A stretch of DNA of 64,000 nucleotides from Toxonevra muliebris (lineage: Eukaryota > Arthropoda > Insecta > Diptera > Pallopteridae): assembly GCA_963691655.1 (NCBI GenBank), contig OY829326.1, positions 57,281,776 through 57,345,775 of the forward strand, written 5' to 3'. A model generated the notes under the pieces. It was not told the origin of the DNA, searched no databases, and saw nothing but the letters and a program-made list of their open reading frames with translations. Below are positions 24,956 to 34,804 of the stretch, one piece after another. The first letter of the stretch is position 1. Each line of letters begins with the position of its first letter. The translations under genes and the position numbers were made by a program.

Positions 24956-25400
24956 TCCTGAAAATATGTAATTGCGAATTTTAGTAGGTCTGAAAATATT
25001 TGCATGATTTAAAACGAAAAGCGGCTAAAAAATCAAAGAGTAAAGATTTGGCATTTGTTGTTGTAAAAGACAGTACGTCTTCTCCAACATGGCCAAGCAA
25101 GATAAGAAAACTGCTTTCTTGCGAACAAAGGAAGTTAGTTCGTTTTCCTCCTGAAGAAGCCTTACCTTTTTTACTTGAAAACGATTTACGTAAAAGGCAA
25201 TCTGTTAATATGGTATGAGAGGTTTCTTAATAAAGAAACAAATTATGATATATCCGAACTCATACGAAATAATGAAATGCAAGCAATAACAATAATAGAT
25301 TATGGATAGTATAACAATGAATTAATATGAAGTATTAAAATAATAGTTAAATTTATCGAGTAAATATATCTACTCTATCTATGATATTTAATAAGTTTTA

Positions 25401-27304
25401 CAGTGTCGGACAAAACTATAGCACGAACTCTACCTTGTCAACATTTAGTTCAATAAAATTTAAAAATATGCAAGTATGCAAATATTTCTTTTTTTTTGTT
25501 TTATAAATTTAGTATAATTATGCACTTGTTGAAACAAAATAACATTAAAAACTGGTTGTTTTTCTTTTTTTTACTAACATTGCGCAATATGCCTAATCCT
25601 GCCGCGACAAAACTAAAGCACATAATTTTTTTCGCTTACAATTACAATCAATTGTTAAAAATAAACAACAACAACCATCTTTAAACTAGAAACCCGTTAC
25701 TTTGGGATAACAAAAAGCAGATTTTAAAAAAAATTGCAAGCGTATATAAGCTATTGGTTATCATTCACCGTTCGCATTTCAAAATTTTGCTTCCCAAAAT
25801 GGCTCGAAATAAATATTCTGCACAATTTAGAGAAAATATTCTAAGTAAATTTAATAAAGCTGAATCAGTGACATGCATTGTAAAAAAAATTGTATTCGCT
25901 ATTCCCATAATTCCCGAGCAATAAGCTTCCCATTTTTTAAATACTAAATATGGAGGTGGCAGACCGCGGGGCACAACCAAACGTGAGGGTCAGGCCATCA
26001 TTCGGATTATAAAAAAAGATCCTTTTATATGTTGGAAATAAATTGCGTTTAAACATTTCACACAAGTTTATCCTACGAAAAGCTGTAGAGGGTGGCTTAG
26101 CAACATACCAAAGCATGAAAAAGCCATTTATTTCTCGAAAGAATCGACAGTCAAGGCTCGAATTTGTAACCACGCACTTTAGCTGAGCTGCTGCCAAATG
26201 AAAGACCGTGCCTTTTACTGATGAATCTACATTTAACATGAAAGGTTGCGACTGATTGAAGCCAGTGTACAGAACAAAAGGGCAAAGATGAAATCCGTGT
26301 TATTTGAAAAGCGCCGTATGATACGAGGGAGGCAACGTAATGGTCTGGTGATTTTTTTTTGGCCTTGGAATCGGTCCAATTCATAAAATAAGAGGTATAA
26401 TGGACCGTCTGATGTGTAAAGATATTCCCCAGAATGTCATGTTATCTTATACGGAGGAAGATCTGCTGTTAAAGCATGTCTACCAGCACGATGACGATAA
26501 AAGAGTGGTTTGTTGCCAATAAGATCGGGATTTTATAGAGGACCACTCATTCACCCAATCTCAATCTCAAAAAATATATAGGAAATTGTAGATCGAAAAA
26601 TTCAGCGCATAAAGGATAAAAACTAGGATTCCATTTTCTACCAATTGCTTGGAATTGCTTGGAAGAACATTTCTGCGGACCAATTAAGTCTATGCCATGA
26701 AAATGTGCAACAGCTCTGAAAAATAATGGATACGCTACAAAATAGTGGAGAAATTGAACTTTTTCATTAATGTATTCCATACGTGCTTTAGTTTTGTCGC
26801 GCTAGTTTTATGCATTTTGTTACATTTGAGTTATTATTTTTATTTTTTTTGTCTTTTGTTAATTAAGGACTATATTTTATTTAATTTAATTACTTGACTG
26901 AATGTTTTACAAATAGTATTTACTGTAAGTGTTAAAATGTTATGATATCTGTGTAATAATTATAGTTTTTTTTTTAAATATGTAAATTTTCTCAAAAAAC
27001 AGATAAATAAATAAAAATCCCCTGAAGAAGGCCTATGAAATAGTTAACTATTTGCGTATGAAAATTTCGACCTAAAAGCCTGTCATTATAATCTCGTTAA
27101 CAATACATAAATTGGTCTAATAGAAAATTAAAAATATTATTTTTATTTTAAGTGATAAATAATATTATATTTCTTATATTTTATTATAACGAGTGTATAT
27201 TCTTACTACATTCATAAAAAAATTTCAGTCCCAGCATGCTTTACAATATTACTGAACAAAATGCAAACAAGGAAGAATCCGTGCTTTAGTTTTGTCCGAC
27301 ACTG
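25401..27304 (+). mobile_element. Tc1-like transposon with IR/DR termini, inactive
   Basis: The element is bordered by TA on both sides (25399-25400 and 27305-27306). Its ends, CAGTGTCGGACAAAACTA on the left and the matching inverted end on the right, agree over about 37 bp with a few mismatches. A second, inner copy of the motif (CGCGACAAAACTAAAGCAC) lies at 25603-25621 and, inverted, at 26783-26801. Two direct repeats per terminus is the IR/DR organisation known from some Tc1-like elements. The spacing is asymmetric: about 200 bp on the left and about 500 bp on the right. The enclosed transposase frame is broken. Confidence 0.88.
25799..26770 (+). pseudogene. Tc1-like DDE transposase, degenerate
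   Basis: The frame opens MARNKYSAQFRENIL at 25799 (helix-turn-helix end of a Tc1-type transposase) and stops after 41 codons. Further pieces appear in shifted frames: GRPRGTTKREGQAI (about 25953), FTDESTFNMKGCD around the first catalytic Asp (about 26213), a GIGPI..IRGIMDR segment (about 26362), and a QHDDDK version of the QHDNDPKH second-Asp block (about 26480). The third site reads SPNLNLKK where SPDLNPIE is usual, so the catalytic Glu appears lost. Several stops and frameshifts show it is dead. It fills the space between the inner direct repeats of the element. Confidence 0.85.
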
Positions 27305-27306
27305 TA

Positions 27307-27600
27307 TGTATGCATTTCGAGATTAGCCATATATGGGAAGTGGGCGTGGAACTTATCCGATTTTGCCCATTTTTCTATTTTACTATGAATATGTTACCAG
27401 AAGTATATGTGTATAGTTTCAGAAAAATATCTCTTTTCTACGGCTTTATGCCACAATAAAAAACGGTTTTTTCACGGTGCAATGGGGGAAAAAATCAGAA
27501 ATTCCGACAGAGAAATTGCAAATTTGGAGCAATTCAAAATTGATTTGTGGCAATGTAACAGCACCCGTAGAAAAACTATTAACGCTACAAATTTACTTTA
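27307..27600. repeat. Dispersed repeat containing GTGGGCGTGG
   Basis: The segment around 27330-27420 (GGGAAGTGGGCGTGG, then CCGATTTTGCCCATTTTT, then CCAGAAGTATATGTGTAT) has a second copy near 56545-56625 with the same order of blocks (GAGGTGGGCGTGG, CGATTGCTCCCATTTTT, ATCAGAAGCACATGTAT). It therefore represents a dispersed repeat family rather than unique DNA. The class is unknown and no coding is seen. Confidence 0.5.
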
Positions 27601-29526
27601 AGTATTTTTGTAAATAGCATGACAAAACCCCAGTGTTAATAAATATTTTGCAAACTTTTTTTTTATAAAACGGAAAATTAAAAAAAAATATTAGGTTAAA
27701 AAATATAATGAATTTACTGTGCATATTGTCTAAAGTTTCACTTTTACCGTGTGTACCACGATACATTTGGTTTTTTTTTTTTTTTTTTTTTTTGGATGAG
27801 AAAAATACAATTTTTTGTTTAAAGAAAAATCAGAATATTATTTGAATAAACCAAGATTTAATCCAACTTTTTTTTTTTTTATAAATATTAGATTTCAAAT
27901 CGATAAATGTTCAACAAATTAATTATAAGTCTTTCAATTTAATATTTTAAAAACTTTGTATGCAATCACAAAATGTGTTAAGAAATTCTTTCTATTGTAT
28001 TACTATCAAATAACCCTTAAAACTTTTAACTAAAAGTATATCAAAATTTTTCGGTTAGTTGTGCTTATTTTACCAGAAGTCTTAGATTTTTGTTCAAATT
28101 TGTGCAATTAACCGGAAATTACTGTATAGAAATACATTGCTCTTTAAAACTTATCTTAGCTTATCAATAAATGACTATAATAAAAAATACTTAAATGTAT
28201 AAATTTAAGTCATTTAAAAAGAAAATATATATTAAATATATTGTATGTATAATTATAGTGTTATTAATTATAAATAGGTATAAAAAAGTTATGTGTTTCA
28301 TGCAAAAATTATGTAGTCGTTAATTTCAACGTGCACACATTCGTTAACTATTCAGTTTGTTCGTATCTCATTCGATTCAAGAGATGTCTCAAAGAAAAGC
28401 TAAAACATGTCAGCCATAGATACTGAACTTTTTGTGGTGTTATCTATATTGTGCAAATCAAATATGTTTGGATAGTGACCATAGAAGAGAAGATCTTTGA
28501 TGGAATAGAATGTTTTGATACAAATTTTATTGGGATAGAAAAAATCGATTCTTGAGGTCTTGAATCAGATGATATGCAAGAAATCACAACAGTTAATTGT
28601 TCTTGAACTACAATCTTCAAAAACAATCATCAATATAAGTGAAAAATTTACAGAAACTTTTATTTAGCTTAGCAGGAAACTTTATAATTCGATTGATCTT
28701 TTTTGTTGCTTTATAAATTTTAAGGATGATATCTTTTTCAATTCGCAATCTATGTGATTTAATTGAAGAATTGCAATCATTTTTGTATAAAATAATTTGA
28801 GATTGATATATTTTTCAATTTTCATGTCTGTATGAAAGATTGCAATCTTTTTTGGTAATTCTTGTAATTGGTATTTAAGCTAACTTCAAATATGTACAAT
28901 ATTTATTTTTTATTTTTTTATATTTATTTTTTGAGGCAAAAATATGTGCAAACAATGTAATGTAAATGTATGTAAATCTATGACAAAAGCAAACAAAACT
29001 CAACAATCAACTGCAACATTTTTTTTTTTTGATGTGTAAACATTTTAGCTCACGATATGGGCAAAATTTCAAATGTGTAAAATGTAAGAATAACTGTAAC
29101 GTAAGATGTAAGATAACTGTAACGTCCAGTTCCCCTCATGCGCGGCATGACTGTGATACTCTAAACAACAAAGAGAAGAAGAGAGGGAGAAATTAAAATA
29201 CGAGCAGAGTTTGTTTGTTTATGTTTCCATCAATTTACTCACACATATATGTACATACGAAAACAAAATGAATTATTTGTTGGTGTTAAACGTGTGGAGA
29301 TCAACTATACCATACAAGCAGAGAAGTCGCCGTAGCAAACATAGGCGTTTGATAGGTTTTGCATTCGGTTAGTTAGATTGGATTAAAATTAAATATTTTT
29401 TAAAATATAAAAACAATACAAAATTATAAGTAAGAAGGAATCTAGGTTTCAATAAATGTATAAACAAAATTTTAGTTATAATGATAGCAAACCACGGCAT
29501 TATAAAAATCTTGCTTTGTGCATTAA
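27601..29526. other. AT-rich spacer, no gene seen
   Basis: Very AT-rich DNA with long T homopolymers (about 27771-27794 and 27871-27882). I see no coding exon, RNA gene or paired repeat that I can support. The short stretch near 29095-29160 repeats TAACTGTAACGT but shows no further organisation. Confidence 0.5.
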
Positions 29527-29714
29527 CCTTAGAAAGGCAACACTTTTTTATCTATATAAATAGCAAATATGTTAAACAGAAAAAATCAAACTTATCACTT
29601 ATTTACTTCAATAAAAAAATATTGTTTCTTATTTTTATTAAATGCAGTTAAGGCAAATCTCTTTGCATTTAAAAAGTAGTGGGGTGGCTGGTCACCCCTG
29701 TTGCCTTTCTAAGG
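29527..29714. mobile_element. piggyBac-like MITE, 188 bp, TTAA target sites
   Basis: TTAA (29523-29526) is followed by CCTTAGAAAGGCAACA; the mirror end TGTTGCCTTTCTAAGG is followed by TTAA (29715-29718). The 16-bp inverted repeats are perfect and resemble the canonical piggyBac terminus (CCYTAGAAAG). There is no room for a transposase, so it is a short non-autonomous unit, and the perfect arms suggest a fairly young insertion. Confidence 0.85.
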
Positions 29715-29732
29715 TTAAATGCGGAAAGCACT

Positions 29733-29814
29733 TAACGTCCTTTGAGAATTGATTTGGCGTATGTGTGTACAAATTCATATACCTATACGCCAAATCAATT
29801 CTCAGGCGACGTTA
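29733..29814. repeat. Strong 30-bp-stem hairpin
   Basis: Arms 29733-29762 and 29785-29814 are reverse complements at 27 of 30 positions, including a perfect 20-bp core (GAGAATTGATTTGGCGTAT plus one preceding base), around a 22-nt loop. It begins only 15 bp after the TTAA of the MITE at 29527-29714. It could be a tiny foldback element or a transcribed hairpin; the sequence alone does not decide. Confidence 0.75.
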
Positions 29815-31739
29815 TGTAATATTTTCACATCTAATAAAATTTCAAATCGACAGGAAAAAAAATTAAAGCACTGAAAAAAGGATGCAATTGCAGCTGCGTA
29901 TATGCGAGCATATCGTGCCCGATACATTGAGTAAAAGAAAAATAATGCAACTAAAACACATCAGCCCTATTCACGATTTGGTGCAAATGCAAAATATTTT
30001 TTCTATCACAACAAATATATGCCATATGGAATAAAAATTTGCATCTGCAATGATGCAAGACCATTTGCAATTTATAGTGAATTGGGTTATTACATATAAA
30101 AGATAATGATATCTAATAAATTTTTATTTTTATAAAAGAATTGATTTAATTTGAATTATTTACCTAAGCATATAGGAATTATTACCTAAGCTATACATAT
30201 CTGAATTATTTATATGGCATTCAGTTGGCTTAACTGTTTACACATCTAATATCTTGTATGCCTTGCACGCATACATTGTTTTTTATTTTATTCAATCAAC
30301 TATGTACGCAACAACCGGAATCGTGAATCTTCAATCAACCTAAAATATTGCTCAACAATCAACCAAAATCTTAATTTTCATCAACAATTTCTTCTATCAA
30401 CAATTTCATCAATCAACAATTTCATCAATCAACAGTTTCATCAATCAACACTAAAAAAAAAATTATTATGTGTATGTATATGTGTATATTTGGAACAATG
30501 ATAGCTTTAAGCATCCATTCGTGTTGTTCGTGTTATATTTATACTCGAAAAATTAAATTAATATGAAACGGAATTCTAAATTTACAATTGGCTTCATATT
30601 GAAAATATCGTTAATAACACATGAGATAAAATTTTTATTAAAAATATTTAAAAAGAAAATTAACTAGATATTTATTTAAAAACTGACAAAATAAAAACAA
30701 AAAATTCGTGTAAGTGTTATTAAATTTAATTAAATATGAATTTATGTATGCTAAGTTGGATGTGTTCGTTTTATATTTCTCAAGACTGTATTTTTGCAAG
30801 ACTGTCATAAGTCTAAAAATACCAAGAAAAGTTCATAAGAACCGTATTGATTTTTTTAAAACAAGGTAAAGCTCAAAACTTAACTCGTTTTTTTTTTTTG
30901 GATTATGACAGTCTTTTGCACAAAGCGAGCGTTTTGATGTACCACAGATTAATGTACACGAGTATATCGTGAAAATTTTAAACTTAATGGAACTTACACA
31001 AATACTTATTCATGCAATACTAATGTTAATGAAATAATATTTTCCTTTATTACATTCTTAACGCATATTATTTGCCTTTTTAAAAGTACTACTTACATGA
31101 GCTGTTTAAATTGAATATATTTATATTGGTAAATATTTTAAAAAAATATCTATGTAATTGTAACTTTTATTTATTTTCGTCTTTATTCTCATTCATTATC
31201 AGTTGAAAACCCACAGAAATGTATATGTATCGGACAGTGTACAATTATGATTAGTTTTCGAGATTGTTAAAGATACAAATTTTGAATGAACGAATAATTA
31301 AATAGTAATATACATACACAATTGGTTATGAAATATCTGAGTTCATGAAATATCCGGATAAATAATTGAGTAATTATTTTATGATTGATCATGTTGGATC
31401 TGAGTAGAAATTATGAATTAATTTATTTTTATTTGCTTTTATGCGCGCTTGCAAACAATATTGATATATATTTTTTAGATAATTTTTTTTTTATTTAATT
31501 ACACAGGCTTGCGGAATTGAGCTTCTTTAAAGATGATTGAGAACAAGGATGCATCGGCATGCATTTTGAAGTGTTGAATCCAAATTATTAATATATTAAG
31601 CATTTCGTTTGTATGGTTGTATGGCTGTCACACCCTTGCCTAAAATCTGCCATATTCTGTTCAATAGCTAGAACCAGCATATCTCCTTTGTTCACAAACA
31701 TTCAGAGTCTTCCTTGCTATGATCCCCCAGATACACTGT
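29815..31739. other. AT-rich spacer with a 16-bp tandem repeat
   Basis: No gene is supported. The only organised structure seen is the tandem repeat at 30380-30451. The remainder is AT-rich with short simple-sequence runs. Confidence 0.5.
30380..30451. repeat. 16-bp tandem repeat, about 4.5 copies
   Basis: The unit ATCAACAATTTCATCA is repeated from 30380 with one or a few changes per copy (30380-30395, 30396-30411, 30412-30427, 30428-30443, then a half copy). This is an ordinary minisatellite. The copies are contiguous with no spacers. Confidence 0.85.
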
Positions 31740-31743
31740 TTAA

Positions 31744-32389
31744 CCCATATCGTCCCGGTACTAGATGCCATGATCCAATTTAAAAATTTTCAAAACGCAA
31801 TTTCCATATGTCTTCAATAAGAAATTTCAGTACTTAAAAAATAAAAAAAAACGATTTCTGAATTTTAGAGGGCATAGTAGTTTTTGACTTACCCCAACAA
31901 AATAAGGTGACCAGGTTAAAAAAAATATTTCTACCTCAAATGTATTTAACACAGTATTTTAGAAGTTATAAGTTAAAAACAGAAAATATGATTTTTTGTT
32001 GAACTTTGCCTATTTCTCCATAATTTTTTTTTTTTACAAAAGTTTGGTCAGTTTTGCTACAGCCTCAGAAAAAATATGAGGACCTGTGAAGTTATAATTT
32101 CCATATCACGTTTGTTATTTTATTTAGGCGAATTTCTCATTTCAATGTAAAATAATTAATTTTACTATTTTTTGATGATTTTCAAAACCACCTTCCAAAA
32201 AACTATGCCTGTTCACCTGGCTTTGAAGTCATGTGCAATACAATATTTTTAAATTATCTAAATGTAATTTTAAAGTCAGTATATATAGAAATGTTAAACC
32301 GTGATCACTTTTGGGAAAAATTTATAAATGTATTTTTGATGAATTTTCAAAGTTGCTGTTCAATTAATCGAACGTTGGGACGATATGAG
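31744..32389. mobile_element. piggyBac-like MITE, 646 bp, TTAA target sites
   Basis: TTAA (31740-31743) is followed by CCCATATCGTCCC; the right end GGGACGATATGAG is followed by TTAA (32390-32393). The 13-bp inverted termini differ at one position. The termini differ from those of the other two TTAA-flanked units here, so this is a separate family. The interior is AT-rich without a transposase. A second, sub-terminal pair (GGTGACCAGGTTAAA near 31905 and TGTTCACCTGGC near 32209) is also inverted. Confidence 0.78.
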
Positions 32390-32393
32390 TTAA

Positions 32394-33340
32394 AGCGTTT
32401 CCTATCGGCGACATTCTTGCTATTGAGTATTAAAATCCACCTTCACACACGAACTTTCATTGTCTTCCTTGTTATAGTTCCCCAGTTACGCTGTTTTAAA
32501 CATTTCGTTTGTACATATGGTCGGAGCCACGCCTTCTTGTTGAATTGAAATACAAAATAGCCTAGACCCTAACAGAGAGCACCATTATTATAATAACGAT
32601 AGAATTTTTTAAGACTTACATACACTCATTATTATTATTAAGCGGTCGGGACGACTCGAAAGTCAGGCACTGCGACCTAAAACATCTTTTGTACCAAAGC
32701 CCCAAAATTAAGAAAAAATATGATCTGCTATTCCAATGAAGGCTAGAACATCTTTTATAGAAGAGGTTCTGCTTTCGTTCGTTGATAGAAACATAGACGA
32801 CACTCTGTCTCATGTGACAGTCCTAATTTACTTAGGTAATATGATATCAGTTCAATGAGATATTTTAAAAATATTTTTTGAGCCCATGTTTTATATTATT
32901 CCTATTCCTTGGGCGATTCTCAAACTTATAGCACATATGTAGTTTGCATACATATGTATACATACGTAAATAGATTAAAGCAAATCAGAAATTATTCGAG
33001 AAATAAGTGATTGAAAGTACTCGGCAATGATTTTGTAGAAGCTAGAAAATTACTACAATCAGTATTTTTGCACTTTTAGATTAATAATTCTCGAAATCCT
33101 GATTTGGATATAGTGTAGTGTATAAAACTAAATAGGAGACTACTTTTTTTTCTCAATCATCTGCAACTCCTTAGGCCTATGTTATTATAAGTGAACCGAT
33201 AAATGATCCAAACTCTTGTCGTATACTTGGAGTTTAGTATGGTATGTTGATATCGTTAGGTTGACCCAACCGCGAATGCGCTTAATTTCATTCTAGAATA
33301 AGTTTGTGCATAATTTCTCAAAATCTGGAGTCATATCAAG
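32394..33340. other. Spacer with a partial copy of the sequence left of the MITE
   Basis: 32443-32515 (CTTCCTTGTTATAGTTCCCCAG, then CGCTGTTTT, then CATTTCGTTTGTAC) resembles 31600-31740 in direct orientation, so the piggyBac-like unit sits between two diverged copies of an older repeat. No gene is seen. Confidence 0.4.
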
Positions 33341-34263
33341 CCATGATCGCCAATTTATCGTAAGCGCCAAATTTATAATTTTTCAGGAGACGCTTTTTTG
33401 TGTTTTTATTTTAAACGGTTTCAAAAATACCGTAATGTTATACACAAAGATAAATTATTTATATCTATTTATCGAACGATGAAAAACAAATTTTGGTTTT
33501 TGAAGTCTGCGTAAGTATGGCGCTTACGGTATTTTTTGCTATCATGAATTTGGTGTAAAGCATGAAGTATTGTGGCGCTTACGATCAAATATTTTTTCTT
33601 TTTAATTTTTGCAGCTTGTTTTGTTTGCAGTCGAATCTTCGTGCTTTTTATTTGAATGTAAAAATTAAAATATATATTAAAATGTGTTTAAGGCAGTCAC
33701 AAAGAAATACTCTGAATAGTAGGGAGGTAACTGAAATAAGAGTTCTTATTCAAAAACTATTTATTAAAATTGAATATTTTGAGTTTTTTTTCTTTGCTTT
33801 TTGATTGATAAAAAAAATCCGATTTTCTTCTTCTCTGTCCGTGTGCTTAAATTTTTCACACAAACTGCATTTGTCGTTTTTTGATTGATTTTCCTATAAA
33901 ATATTGTATTTTGGTAACAATTTAATAAATTATCATACCTTTGCGTCACCTGAAGTTCTGCTGACAAATGTAATTGCGTAAAAGTAAAAAAAAAACTATT
34001 GACAGTTATTTCTTTAGCTCAAGAAAACTGTTAAAGCTTCACATGATAAAGCTGGTTGTGTTCAAAGTGTCGCTTACGATAATTCTGGAATCACGCTTAC
34101 ATGTAAACATGTGAAACGATAAAATTCACCACTTATTTTCTTGGCTATTATTCTCTTCTGACATTTAAAATTTTATAGAAAGGTGCGCCTGGTGCTCAAG
34201 TTTTATTTGCGTTCAAAAAACAATTTTCGAAAAAATGGCGCTTCCGACAATTTCGCGATCATG
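33341..34263. mobile_element. Unclassified element: five copies of a ~27-bp motif with inverted outer copies
   Basis: The motif TGGCGCTTACGATAATTT, then about GCGATCATG, occurs inverted at 33341-33368 and forward at 33518-33546, 33573-33586 (partial), 34070-34095 and 34236-34263. The outermost copies point inward as inverted repeats, giving a unit of about 920 bp with repeated internal motifs. Such clustered terminal and sub-terminal motifs are typical of transposase-binding sites. I cannot assign the superfamily and see no clear target-site duplication. Confidence 0.5.
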
Positions 34264-34579
34264 TCTCGATATGTTCAACTTTTACTAATAATTTCATTTA
34301 GACCCTATTTCTCCTCATGGAATATAAGGCCTCAGCAAAACAACGCGCCCATCCTATACGGCTCTCTTCCAGAGTTTTGATTTCGTTCTCAGACTTAAAA
34401 TAGTACCGACATTACTTTTGATTCAAAGGTTCAAAATCTTCTGGTATTATTATGTCCTTATCGTTGGAAATTTGAAGCTATTGTTGTTTTGTTGGTGTTG
34501 AGTTTTAGTCCAGACTATTCAAAAAATTGAACTGTTAAAATTGAATCTTCTCAAAACAAAATTGTTACGGACTTGTGGT

Positions 34580-34804
34580 TATAGCCTACAACTTTTGAAG
34601 GCCTCTTCACATTTTATGGTTCATAAGTGGTTTACGGAGTTTTGATGTTATTAATCCAGCAAGAGTCTGCACTCAGGATGCCCCACTGAAGTGACTACCG
34701 AGCAAATGACCAATAAAATCCATAACATCGTGTGGGCTGACCGCAATCTGAAGATTACAGAGATTGAGATGGTAAACATCTTGGACGAATGCATTTGGGC
34801 ATAA
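34580..34804 (+). pseudogene. mariner transposase fragment
   Basis: A plus-strand reading frame gives VTTEQMTNKIHNIVWADR followed by LKITEIEMV (34691-34770), which matches the part of mariner transposases that follows the GRP motif (TTEEN..KIH.IVL.DR...IREIAE). Just upstream, HKWFTEF (about 34620) corresponds to the WF..F segment. The frame is broken by stops and ends in TAA at 34804; no catalytic residues remain. No inverted ends were found. Confidence 0.7.

Larger units (their letters stand above)
24131..25398. other. 3' flank of the giant nuclear-protein gene
   Basis: Probable 3' UTR after TGA at 24128-24130, with an AATAAA at about 24821, then spacer. It contains the foldback repeat at 24614-24737 and an 18-bp tandem repeat at 24906-24955, and no supported gene. 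Confidence 0.5.

Noticed and set aside
25765..26780. Minus-strand frames within the Tc1-like element
   Set aside because: Antisense of the degenerate plus-strand transposase; no motif of their own.
27771..27794. T homopolymer as the poly(A) end of a minus-strand retroposed copy
   Set aside because: No adjacent coding or SINE-like sequence and no target-site duplication; homopolymers are common here (also near 46133).
30380..30451. Short repeat array as a CRISPR-like locus
   Set aside because: The 16-bp units are contiguous without spacers and the genome is eukaryotic; it is a minisatellite.
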